This document shows, one piece after another, positions 1 to 6,685 of a stretch of 18,761 bases of DNA. The stretch is from JBEKVE01 sp049514335 (GTDB taxonomy: Bacteria > Actinomycetota > Acidimicrobiia > Acidimicrobiales > UBA8190): NCBI GenBank assembly GCA_049514335.1, contig JBEKVE010000044.1, positions 1 to 18,761 of the forward strand. Reading direction: 5' to 3'. Each line of letters starts with the position of its first letter. The stretch's first letter is position 1. The notes beneath the pieces are model-generated. The model saw nothing but the letters and a program-made list of their open reading frames with translations, made no database searches and was not told where the DNA came from. A program made the position numbers and the translations under genes.

Positions 1-309
1 GGGCAGGAGGCCCGCCTCGGTGAGGACCTGGAAGCCGTTGCAGATCCCGACGACGGGCCCGCCGGCGGCGGCGAAGGCCGACACCGCCTCCATGACGGGC
101 GAGAAGCGGGCGATGGCGCCCGGCCGCAGGTAGTCGCCGTGGGCGAAGCCGCCCGGCAGGACCACCGCGTCGAACTCGGCCAGGGACCGCTGGCCGTGCC
201 ACACCAGGTCGGCCTGCACCGACTGACCGGACACCACACCCAGCGCCTTCACCACGTCGTGCTCGCAGTTGCTGCCGGGGAACACCACCACCCCGATGCG
301 CACGCTCAC
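1..309 (-). CDS. purQ: Phosphoribosylformylglycinamidine synthase, glutaminase subunit PurQ (N-terminal part; runs off the window)
   Basis: Glutaminase subunit of the PurS-PurQ-PurL complex. It releases ammonia from glutamine so that PurL can convert FGAR to FGAM, the fourth step of purine synthesis, in the cytoplasm. The 103 visible residues begin VSVRIGVVVFPGSNCEHD. They include the class I amidotransferase strand-loop LPGGFAHGDYLRPGAIA and the nucleophile elbow VGICNGFQ, with the catalytic cysteine at about residue 90. Family members are usually about 220-230 aa, so a little under half is present and the His/Glu of the triad lie outside. The GTG start overlaps the purS stop by 4 bp (GTGA), which indicates translational coupling. 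A second GTG two codons further in is a less likely start. Identification is secure; completeness cannot be judged. Confidence 0.95.
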   Translation of the reverse strand, partial: MSVRIGVVVFPGSNCEHDVVKALGVVSGQSVQADLVWHGQRSLAEFDAVVLPGGFAHGDYLRPGAIARFSPVMEAVSAFAAAGGPVVGICNGFQVLTEAGLLP

Positions 310-554
310 GACAGCACCGACACCGACGACTCCTCGATGACGGGGTTGGCGAGCAACCGGTCGGCGACGGCCGCGGCCCGCTGGCGGGCGGCGGTCTCGT
401 CGGGGGCCTCGACCGAGAGCCGCACCGCCTTGCCCACCCGCACGGCGTGCACACCGTCGAAGCCGAGCGCGGGAAGGGCACGCTCCACCGTGGCCCCCTG
501 CGGATCGGCGATGCCGGGGCGCAAACGCACCTCCACCAGCACCTCGTACCTCAC
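306..554 (-). CDS. purS: Phosphoribosylformylglycinamidine synthase subunit PurS
   Basis: Small structural subunit that bridges PurQ and PurL in the Gram-positive and archaeal type of FGAM synthase. The protein is 82 aa. It begins VRYEVLVEVRLRPGIADPQG, the standard PurS opening strand and the DPQG turn, and continues with a GVHAVRVGKAVRLSVEA core typical of the family. An upstream in-frame ATG would add seven residues. I chose the GTG at 554 because a GAGG Shine-Dalgarno at about 564-567 lies about 10 bp ahead and because family members start at this strand. The start lies 7 bp after the purC stop, so the ribosome-binding site is inside the end of purC. The stop overlaps the purQ start. A separate purS, rather than one fused large PurL, is expected in actinobacteria. 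Confidence 0.93.
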   Translation of the reverse strand: MRYEVLVEVRLRPGIADPQGATVERALPALGFDGVHAVRVGKAVRLSVEAPDETAARQRAAAVADRLLANPVIEESSVSVLS

Positions 555-561
555 GTCGCCG

Positions 562-1455
562 TCACCTCGCCGCACCGTACCAGTCGCTCAGGCGGCGACC
601 GCTGATGCGCTCGTAGGCGGTGACGTAACGCTCGCTCGTCTCGGTCACGATGTCGGGCGGCAGCGACGGGGGAGGAGGCGTCTTGTCCCAGCCGCTCGCC
701 TCGAGCCAGTCGCGAAGCGGCTGCTTGTCGAAGGCGGGGGGGTTCGTGCCCGGGCGCCACTGGTCGGCCGGCCAGAAGCGCGACGAGTCGGGCGTGAGCA
801 CCTCGTCGCACAGCGCCAGCTCGCCGTCGATCATGCCCAGCTCGAACTTGGTGTCGGCCACGATGATCCCGCTCTTCTCGGCGGCGGCGGCGGCGCGCCG
901 GTAGGCCTCGACGCACAGGTCGCGGCAGCGCTCCGCCATCTCCTTGCCCACCAGGTCCACCGCCCCGTCGAAGTCGATGTTCACGTCGTGCCCCTCGCTG
1001 GCTTTCGTCGAGGGCGTGAACATGGGTTCGGGGAGGCGGGCGGCCTCCTCCATGCCGGCCGGCAGCGGCGTGCCGTGCAGCGTGCCCGAGCGCGTGTACT
1101 CCTTCCACCCCGACCCGGCCAGATAGCCACGCACGATGCACTCGAGCGGCAGCATGTCGGCCCGCCGCACGAGCAGGGCCCGGCCCGCCAGCCACCCGAG
1201 GCCGGCCCCGATGTCGGCGGCCTCGGCCGGGAAGGCGGTGGGATCGGCCGACACCAGGTGGCTGGGGGCGAGATCGGCCAGCTCCTCCAGCCAGTGCACG
1301 GTCATGGCGGTGAGGACGCGGCCCTTGTCGGGGATGGGCTCGTCCAGGACCACGTCGAACGCCGACATGCGGTCGGACGCCACCATGAGCAGGCGGCCGT
1401 CCCCGGCGTCGTAGAGCTCGCGCACCTTTCCGCTGTTCACCAACGGCAGGCTCAT
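562..1455 (-). CDS. purC: Phosphoribosylaminoimidazole-succinocarboxamide synthase (SAICAR synthetase)
   Basis: Catalyses ATP-dependent condensation of CAIR with aspartate to SAICAR in purine synthesis. The protein is 297 aa, the length of the longer bacterial and yeast-like PurC form. Visible motifs are the N-terminal SGKVRELYD nucleotide-binding hairpin, ASDRMSAFDV, LECIVRGYLAGSGWKEY, the substrate loop STKASEGHDVNIDFD and DTKFELGMIDGEL. The ATG is preceded by a strong AGGAGG sequence and overlaps the purB stop by 4 bp (ATGA). Long open frames through the same DNA in other phases are products of the high GC content. Nothing is missing from the catalytic core. Confidence 0.96.
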   Translation of the reverse strand: MSLPLVNSGKVRELYDAGDGRLLMVASDRMSAFDVVLDEPIPDKGRVLTAMTVHWLEELADLAPSHLVSADPTAFPAEAADIGAGLGWLAGRALLVRRADMLPLECIVRGYLAGSGWKEYTRSGTLHGTPLPAGMEEAARLPEPMFTPSTKASEGHDVNIDFDGAVDLVGKEMAERCRDLCVEAYRRAAAAAEKSGIIVADTKFELGMIDGELALCDEVLTPDSSRFWPADQWRPGTNPPAFDKQPLRDWLEASGWDKTPPPPSLPPDIVTETSERYVTAYERISGRRLSDWYGAAR

Positions 1456-2762
1456 CCCTCCACCTCCTGTAGCGCTTGTGTGAACCTCGACACGTGCCCG
1501 AGGGCCCGCTCCAGGCTGAACGCCTCGTCCAGCGACGCCGCCTCCAGCGTGACCTCGGGGTCGTCCTCGAGCACGGACCGCAGTGCCCGGCGCTCCGCCC
1601 AGGCGAGCCGGGCGTCGCGCTGCACCACACGGTACGCCGCGTCGCGCCCCATGCCCGACGCCACCAGGGCGAGCAGGACGGGCTGGCTGAACACCAGGCC
1701 GAACGACCCCTCGGCCACGTTGGCCCGCATGCGCTCGGTGTGCACGACGAGGCCGCGCACGAGCCCGGCGCAGCGACGCAGCACGTAGTAGGTGAGGAGA
1801 CAGGCGTCGGGCAGGGCGACGCGCTCCACCGAGCTGTGGGAGATGTCCCGCTCGTGCCACAGCGCCACGTCCTCGAGGCCGGCACCCAGGTAGCCGCGCA
1901 GCAGGCGGGCCAGGCCGCTCAGGCGCTCCGACAGGACGGGGTTGCGCTTGTGGGGCATGGACGAGCTGCCCTTCTGGCCCGAGCCGAAGGGCTCCTCGAC
2001 CTCTCCGACCTCGGTCCGGGCCAGGTGGCGGATCTCGGTGCCGATCATCTCCACCGTCGCGCCCACCGCCGCGCAGGCCCACAGCAGCTCGGCGTGGCGG
2101 TCCCGGGCGATCACCTGGGTGGCGGGCACCGGGGTGAGCCCGAGGGCGCCGCACACATGCGCTTCGACCCGTGGGTCGATGTTGGCGTAGGTGCCGACCG
2201 CCCCCGACAGCTTCCCCACGGCCAGTCCCCGGCGCGCGGCGCGCAGCCGGGACCGGTCGCGGTCGGCCTGCAGGCACCACAGGGCGAGTTTCGCCCCGAA
2301 GGTGGTGGGCTCGGCGTGCATGCCGTGGGTGCGTCCCGCCATGGGCGTGGAGATGAACTCGCCGGCACGGGCCTTCAACACCGACACGAGCTCGTCGGAC
2401 GCATCGAGGAGCAGGTCGGCGGCGCGCACCAGGGTGGCGCACAGGGCGGTGTCGACCACGTCCGACGACGTGAGCCCGTAGTGGACCCAGGACCCTTCGG
2501 GAGCGCCGATGGCCTCCTGCACCACGTCGACGAAGGCGGCCACGTCGTGGTCGGTGACCCGTTCGCGCTCCTCGACCGCCGCCACCAGCTCGGGCGTCAC
2601 CTTGGGGGCGCGCGCCCGCACGGCGGCGGCGGCGTCGAGGGGGATCTCCCCCACCTCGGCCCATCCCTCCACCGCCAGCAGCTCGACCTCGAGCCACGTG
2701 TCGAGGCGCGCCTCGTCGGTGAACAGCGCCGCCATCTCCGGCAGCGAGTACCGGGGGATCAC
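1452..2762 (-). CDS. purB: Adenylosuccinate lyase
   Basis: Cleaves SAICAR to AICAR plus fumarate, and adenylosuccinate to AMP plus fumarate, so it serves both the IMP and AMP branches. The protein is 436 aa and starts VIPRYSLPEMAALFTDEARL, as in other bacterial PurB proteins. The fumarase/aspartase superfamily elements are present: the GLTSSDVVDTA segment, the catalytic-histidine segment AGRTHGMHAEPTTFG, and the signature loop GSSSMPHKRNPVLSE with the flexible catalytic serine. The GTG at 2762 overlaps the purD stop by 4 bp (GTGA), and the stop overlaps the purC ATG. It is therefore coupled on both sides. An upstream open extension encodes low-complexity sequence and is not supported. Confidence 0.96.
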   Translation of the reverse strand: MIPRYSLPEMAALFTDEARLDTWLEVELLAVEGWAEVGEIPLDAAAAVRARAPKVTPELVAAVEERERVTDHDVAAFVDVVQEAIGAPEGSWVHYGLTSSDVVDTALCATLVRAADLLLDASDELVSVLKARAGEFISTPMAGRTHGMHAEPTTFGAKLALWCLQADRDRSRLRAARRGLAVGKLSGAVGTYANIDPRVEAHVCGALGLTPVPATQVIARDRHAELLWACAAVGATVEMIGTEIRHLARTEVGEVEEPFGSGQKGSSSMPHKRNPVLSERLSGLARLLRGYLGAGLEDVALWHERDISHSSVERVALPDACLLTYYVLRRCAGLVRGLVVHTERMRANVAEGSFGLVFSQPVLLALVASGMGRDAAYRVVQRDARLAWAERRALRSVLEDDPEVTLEAASLDEAFSLERALGHVSRFTQALQEVEG

Positions 2763-4075
2763 CGCCGTCCTCCCCCGGACGGAGCGGCGGCGGCCGGCGC
2801 AGACAGGGTTGCCGCCCCGCCGGCGATGTCGTGGCGGTACTGCATGCCGGCAAAGCCGACGCGTCCCACGGCGTCGTAGGCGCGCCGTCGGGCCTCGCCC
2901 ACGTCGGGGCCGACACCGGTGACGCCGAGCACCCGGCCGCCGGTGGTCACGAAGCGACCCTCGTCGTCGAGGCTCGTGCCGGCATGGAACACGGTGACCC
3001 CCTCCACCGTCGCCGCCGCCTCGAGGCCGTCGATGACGTCGCCGGTGCGCGGCGCCGCCGGGTAGTGCTCCGCCGCCATGACCACGCACACCGCCGCGTC
3101 GGCCGAGAAGCGGGGCTCGGTGCGCAGCCGCCCGCCGGCCGCCTCGGCCAGCAGGGCGGTGAGGTCCTCGGTCATGAGCGGAAGCACCACCTGGGTCTCG
3201 GGATCGCCGAAGCGGACGTTGTACTCGAGCACCCGGGGCCCGTCGGGGGTGAGGATCAGCCCCGCGTAGAGCACGCCCCGGTAGTCGATGTTCCGCCGTC
3301 GCAGCGCCGCCACCAGAGGCTCGACCGCCTCGTCGAGCACCCGGTCCACGAGCCGGGGGTCGACCGGGGCGTAGGGGGCGTAGGCACCCATGCCCCCGGT
3401 GTTGGGGCCCTCGTCGCCGTCGGCGATGCGCTTGAAGTCCTGGGCCGGGAGAAGGGGGGCGATGCGGGTGCCGTCGCACAGCACGAGCAGCGAGCACTCC
3501 GGGCCGGCGAGACCCTCCTCCACCACCACCCTGCGACCGGCGTCACCGAAGCTCTCCCCCGACAGCTTGGCCGCCACGTCCGCCTCGGCCTCCTCCAGCG
3601 ACGTCGTGACGAGCACCCCCTTGCCCGCCGCCAGCCCGTCGGTCTTCACCACCCACGGTCCGTCGAGCGTCCGCAGGAACGTCACCGCCTCGCCCACCTC
3701 GTCGAAGGCGCCGTAACGGGCGCTGGGCACGCGCGCCTCAGCCAGGACATCTTTCATGAAGGCCTTCGAACCCTCGAGCATTGCCCCGTCGGCTCCGGGC
3801 CCGAACACGAGACGACCGTCGGCACGGAGGCGGTCGGCCAGGCCGTCCACGAGCGGCTGCTCGGGTCCGATCACCACCAGGTCGGCGTCGACGCGCTCGG
3901 GGGGATCGGCGGTGACGGTGATCCGTTCGGATTCGGGGGCACGGCGCACCGCCTCGGTGTCGCGGCGACCGGTCATGCCCGGGTTGCCCGGAGCCACCAC
4001 CACATCGGCGGTGCGCGCCAGCGCCAGCGCCAGGGCGTGCTCGCGGCCGCCGGATCCGACCACGCACACCTTCAT
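2759..4075 (-). CDS. purD: Phosphoribosylamine-glycine ligase (GAR synthetase)
   Basis: ATP-grasp ligase that joins phosphoribosylamine and glycine, the second step of purine synthesis. The 438-aa protein begins MKVCVVGSGGREHALA. Motifs in order are GPEQPLVDGLADRLR, the ATP-grasp strand VVKTDGLAAGKGV, the EEGLAGPECS loop, DFKRIADGDEGPNTGGMGAY, and the metal-binding EYNVRFGDPETQ. The ATG at 4075 has GGGGAG about 7 bp ahead; the frame is open further upstream but the sequence there is not PurD-like. The C-terminus carries about 19 Ala/Gly/Pro-rich residues after the normal end. The gap to upstream purA is 52 bp, and the downstream junction with purB is a 4-bp overlap. Confidence 0.96.
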   Translation of the reverse strand: MKVCVVGSGGREHALALALARTADVVVAPGNPGMTGRRDTEAVRRAPESERITVTADPPERVDADLVVIGPEQPLVDGLADRLRADGRLVFGPGADGAMLEGSKAFMKDVLAEARVPSARYGAFDEVGEAVTFLRTLDGPWVVKTDGLAAGKGVLVTTSLEEAEADVAAKLSGESFGDAGRRVVVEEGLAGPECSLLVLCDGTRIAPLLPAQDFKRIADGDEGPNTGGMGAYAPYAPVDPRLVDRVLDEAVEPLVAALRRRNIDYRGVLYAGLILTPDGPRVLEYNVRFGDPETQVVLPLMTEDLTALLAEAAGGRLRTEPRFSADAAVCVVMAAEHYPAAPRTGDVIDGLEAAATVEGVTVFHAGTSLDDEGRFVTTGGRVLGVTGVGPDVGEARRRAYDAVGRVGFAGMQYRHDIAGGAATLSAPAAAAPSGGGRR

Positions 4076-4127
4076 GAGCTCGCTCCCCGGCAGGGGCGCG
4101 TCCCCCGGCGGTGCACGACGAGGCCCC

Positions 4128-5408
4128 TCATGCAGCGAACCGGACGAACTGCTCGCGTCCGGGACCCACCCCCACGAGCTTGATGGGCACGCCGATCTGC
4201 TCGGCCAGGAAGGCCACGTACTGGCGCGCCGCGGGTGGCAGGTCGTCGAGCTCGGTGGCACCCGACAGGTCGCTGCGCCACCCCGGCAGCTCCTCGTACA
4301 CCGGCGTCACCTGGTGCAGGACCGACTGGTGGTAGGGGGGGTGGATGAAGCGCTCCCCGTTCGCCTCGTAGGCCACGCACACCTTGACGGTGTCGAAGGT
4401 GTCGAGCACGTCCATCTTGGTGAGCGCCACCTCCGACAGCGAGTTGAGGCGCACCGCCTGGCGGGCCATGACAGCGTCGAACCATCCGCACCGGCGGCGG
4501 CGACCCGTGTTGGTGCCGAACTCGTTGCCTCGCTCCACCAGGATCGCACCCACCTCGTCGAGGCACTCGGTGGGGAACGGTCCCGCCCCCACCCGGGTCA
4601 CGTAGGCCTTGGCGATGCCGATGACCTCGCCGATCTCGCGCGGACCCACGCCCGTGCCGGTGCAGGCCCCGCCGGCCACCGGGTTCGACGACGTGACGAA
4701 GGGGTACGTGCCGTGGTCGAGGTCGAGGAACGTCGCCTGGGCCCCCTCGAGCAGGACGTTGCTCCCGGCGTCGAGGGCATCGTGGACCAGTCCCACGGTG
4801 TCGCCCACCATGGGACCGATGCGAGGCGCGTAGGTGTCGAGGTACTCGGCGCAGATGTCGGCGGCGTCGATGGGCAGGCGGTTGTACACCTTGGCCAGGA
4901 TGGCGTTCTTCTCCTTCAAGACGACCTCGAGCTTCTGGCGGAAGATCTTGGCGTCCAGGAGGTCCTGGACCCGGAGGCCCACGCGCGCCGCCTTGTCGGC
5001 ATAGGCGGGGCCGATGCCGCGCTTGGTGGTGCCGAGGGAGTTCTTGCCGAGGAAGCGCTCGGTGACCCGGTCGAGCTCGGTGTGGTACGGCATGATCAGG
5101 TGGGCGTTGCCGCTCACCACCATGCGGCTCGTGTCCACGCCCTTCGACGCCAGGGTGTCGAGCTCCGACAGCAGCACCCCGGGGTCGACCACCACCCCGT
5201 TGCCGATGACCGGCGTGATGTGCGGGTAGAGCACCCCGCTCGGGACGAGCTGCAGCGCGAAGGACTGGCCGTCGACCACCACCGTGTGCCCGGCGTTGTG
5301 GCCGCCCTGGTAGCGCACGACCACGTGCATGTCCCGGGCCAGCAGGTCGGTGAGCTTGCCCTTGCCCTCGTCGCCCCACTGGGTCCCCACGACCACGGTT
5401 GCGGGCAC
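4128..5408 (-). CDS. purA: Adenylosuccinate synthetase
   Basis: Catalyses GTP-dependent condensation of IMP with aspartate to adenylosuccinate, the first committed step to AMP. The protein is 426 aa. It begins VPATVVVGTQWGDEGKGKLT, with the catalytic Asp13 and P-loop, followed by YQGGHNAGHTVV with His41; both fall at the usual family positions. The IMP and GTP segments GTTKRGIGPAYADKAAR, GAQATFLDLDHGTYPFVTSS and LTKMDVLDTFDTVKVC are also clear. The GTG start is set by a GGAGGA Shine-Dalgarno 6-7 bp upstream and by the family N-terminus. It is the first gene of the purine operon, with a promoter candidate about 35 bp upstream. purD follows after 52 bp. Confidence 0.96.
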   Translation of the reverse strand: MPATVVVGTQWGDEGKGKLTDLLARDMHVVVRYQGGHNAGHTVVVDGQSFALQLVPSGVLYPHITPVIGNGVVVDPGVLLSELDTLASKGVDTSRMVVSGNAHLIMPYHTELDRVTERFLGKNSLGTTKRGIGPAYADKAARVGLRVQDLLDAKIFRQKLEVVLKEKNAILAKVYNRLPIDAADICAEYLDTYAPRIGPMVGDTVGLVHDALDAGSNVLLEGAQATFLDLDHGTYPFVTSSNPVAGGACTGTGVGPREIGEVIGIAKAYVTRVGAGPFPTECLDEVGAILVERGNEFGTNTGRRRRCGWFDAVMARQAVRLNSLSEVALTKMDVLDTFDTVKVCVAYEANGERFIHPPYHQSVLHQVTPVYEELPGWRSDLSGATELDDLPPAARQYVAFLAEQIGVPIKLVGVGPGREQFVRFAA

Positions 5409-5443
5409 GCGCGTTCCTCCGTCACGACAGCGGATTACGCCGC

Positions 5444-5449
5444 AGTGTA
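5444..5449 (-). promoter_or_regulatory. Probable -10 element for the purA-led operon
   Basis: On the minus strand a TACACT hexamer, preceded by GGGC, lies about 35 bp upstream of the purA GTG, with the Shine-Dalgarno sequence in between. It fits the actinobacterial TANNNT -10 pattern. No good -35 hexamer is seen at 16-18 bp. This is a candidate from position and sequence only. Confidence 0.4.
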
Positions 5450-5964
5450 GCCCGGACCTGGGACGACTCCTCCAGGGCCCGTCCCCCCACGACCGCCGCC
5501 ACCGGTCCCCCCTCGCTCCCCGGAGGCAGGAGCGGGGTCGTGGGGCCCGACGGTGCGGATCGCCGCCCTCGTCCTCGTCCGCTCCGGCGAACCGACCTGG
5601 CGGTTTTCGGGGCGCCGTGGCGCCCGGTGCCGGGCCGGCCGTTCCCCACCGGTCGCGCCCCGGCTGCGGCTCACCGGGGTCGCACCGCAGCCACCGGACA
5701 CCGCCGCCCCCCGGCATCTCGGGCTCGCCTTGCGGACCACTCCCGAGCCGGGCCGCCTCGGGACGGACCCGAACCGCCCGTATCGGAGCCGAACGACTGA
5801 ACCAGGAGGTTCGGGCATCGCGCCGGGGCCAGCGGTCCAAACCCTGTTTCGGGGGTACGATGAGAACACACGCACGTCAGGATCTTTCTGCTGGCTCCGA
5901 TCCCCCGTCGGCTCTCTTCCGCCGCCGTTCTCGTTCAGAGAGGCGTCATCCTGAGGGGAGTCTC
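5450..5964. other. Non-coding stretch between purA and the PAS gene, rich in inverted repeats
   Basis: No convincing gene is present; the open frames on both strands are Arg/Pro-rich and lack ribosome-binding sites or family features. Perfect inverted repeats occur at 5485-5494/5536-5545 (10 bp, with an inner CGCTCC/GGAGCG stem), 5610-5616/5619-5625 (7 bp), 5662-5669/5685-5692 (8 bp), 5741-5747/5757-5763 (7 bp) and 5768-5775/5808-5815 (8 bp). None is followed by a T-run. At this GC content some 7-8 bp pairs are expected by chance. The region must hold the promoter of the plus-strand PAS gene; TACGAT at 5856-5861 is a possible -10, with no clear -35. Confidence 0.4.
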
Positions 5965-6633
5965 ATGACACAGCATCATTTGCCGCAGTTTGACCGGCAC
6001 GCGGGCGAGCTCGGCGCATCGGCTGCTCTACTGATCGTCGAAGTGGCTTCCGATGCCATATTTGTCGTCGATGCGAGCGGCCAGATCGAGTTCGCCAACC
6101 AGGCAGCCGAGCGCACCTTCGGCTACGACAGGGCGATATTGGCCGGTCTCGACATCAACACGCTGGTCCCCGATGGCCTTCGCCGGTGTCAGGAGGCCGG
6201 TCCTGCGTTCCAGGGGGGCGAGCTGCGCCGTCGATCCATGGGGCCAAAGCTCGACACAGAAGCACACCGATCCGACGGCTCGGTGTTCCCTGTCGAGATG
6301 CGACTGAGCGCTCTGCCCCCCGGCTGCGGCGCGCACCTCGCCGTCATCGTGAGCGAACCGGCCGGTCATGCACGCGCGCCGTCCCTCGGTGATCACCGGC
6401 ATCTGCGCCATGTGCGCATGAGCGCTGATCTTCTCAACCGGGTTGTCCAACACATCTTCACCGCTGGGGTGGAGGTGCAGGCAATCCGCACATCGGCGAC
6501 CACCGACGCCTCCGACCGGCTCGCGAACGTCACCGACGAGCTCGACTGTGCCATCCGCGACATACGGAACACGGTCCACCACGAGAACTCGGCACAGGTT
6601 GCTGCCGGCAGCGTCTGGGGGCCTCACTACTGA
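5965..6633 (+). CDS. Short PAS-domain protein with a degenerate histidine-kinase dimerisation segment
   Basis: A soluble 222-aa protein with no membrane segment. Residues about 24-132 form a PAS sensor domain (SDAIFVVDASGQIEFANQAAERTFGY, read as two blocks, then RSDGSVFPVEMRLSAL). Residues about 152-206 resemble the HisKA_3 dimerisation helices of NarX/DevS-type kinases: first DLLNRVVQHIFTAGVEVQ, then ELDCAIRDIRNTVHH. In that family the first helix reads DLHDxVIQxLF with the phospho-accepting His. Here that His is Leu157 and the next Asp is Asn158. No ATP-binding (HATPase) domain follows, because the gene stops about 15 residues later. It is unlikely to be a kinase and may be a sensor that dimerises with a partner. 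The ATG has GAGGGGAG just upstream. It faces the GGDEF-EAL gene tail to tail, 52 bp apart. The DNA is less GC-rich than the flanking operons. Confidence 0.8.
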   Translation: MTQHHLPQFDRHAGELGASAALLIVEVASDAIFVVDASGQIEFANQAAERTFGYDRAILAGLDINTLVPDGLRRCQEAGPAFQGGELRRRSMGPKLDTEAHRSDGSVFPVEMRLSALPPGCGAHLAVIVSEPAGHARAPSLGDHRHLRHVRMSADLLNRVVQHIFTAGVEVQAIRTSATTDASDRLANVTDELDCAIRDIRNTVHHENSAQVAAGSVWGPHY

Positions 6634-6685
6634 GCCGGGGAACGTCAGGCCGATGGCGCGGGCGACCGCCACGATGGCTGCGTCC

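Noticed and set aside
139..1788. Long plus-strand open frame (549 codons) opposite purQ-purS-purC-purB
   Set aside because: It is antisense to four certain genes, is rich in Arg, His, Ala and Gly with no domain, and has no ribosome-binding site. Stop codons are rare in the reverse phases of high-GC genes.
1476..4183. Two further long plus-strand frames opposite purB and purD
   Set aside because: Same reasoning: they shadow certain genes, have mirror-type composition and show no motifs.
5610..5625. GGGCGCC/GGCGCCC hairpin near a TTTT run, considered as a terminator
   Set aside because: The T-run precedes the hairpin on the plus strand and reads as A on the minus strand, so it is on the wrong side in both directions.
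5435..5875. 146-codon minus-strand frame upstream of purA
   Set aside because: Arg/Gly/Pro-rich, no ribosome-binding site, no conserved motif, and it covers the purA promoter candidate and the inverted-repeat region.
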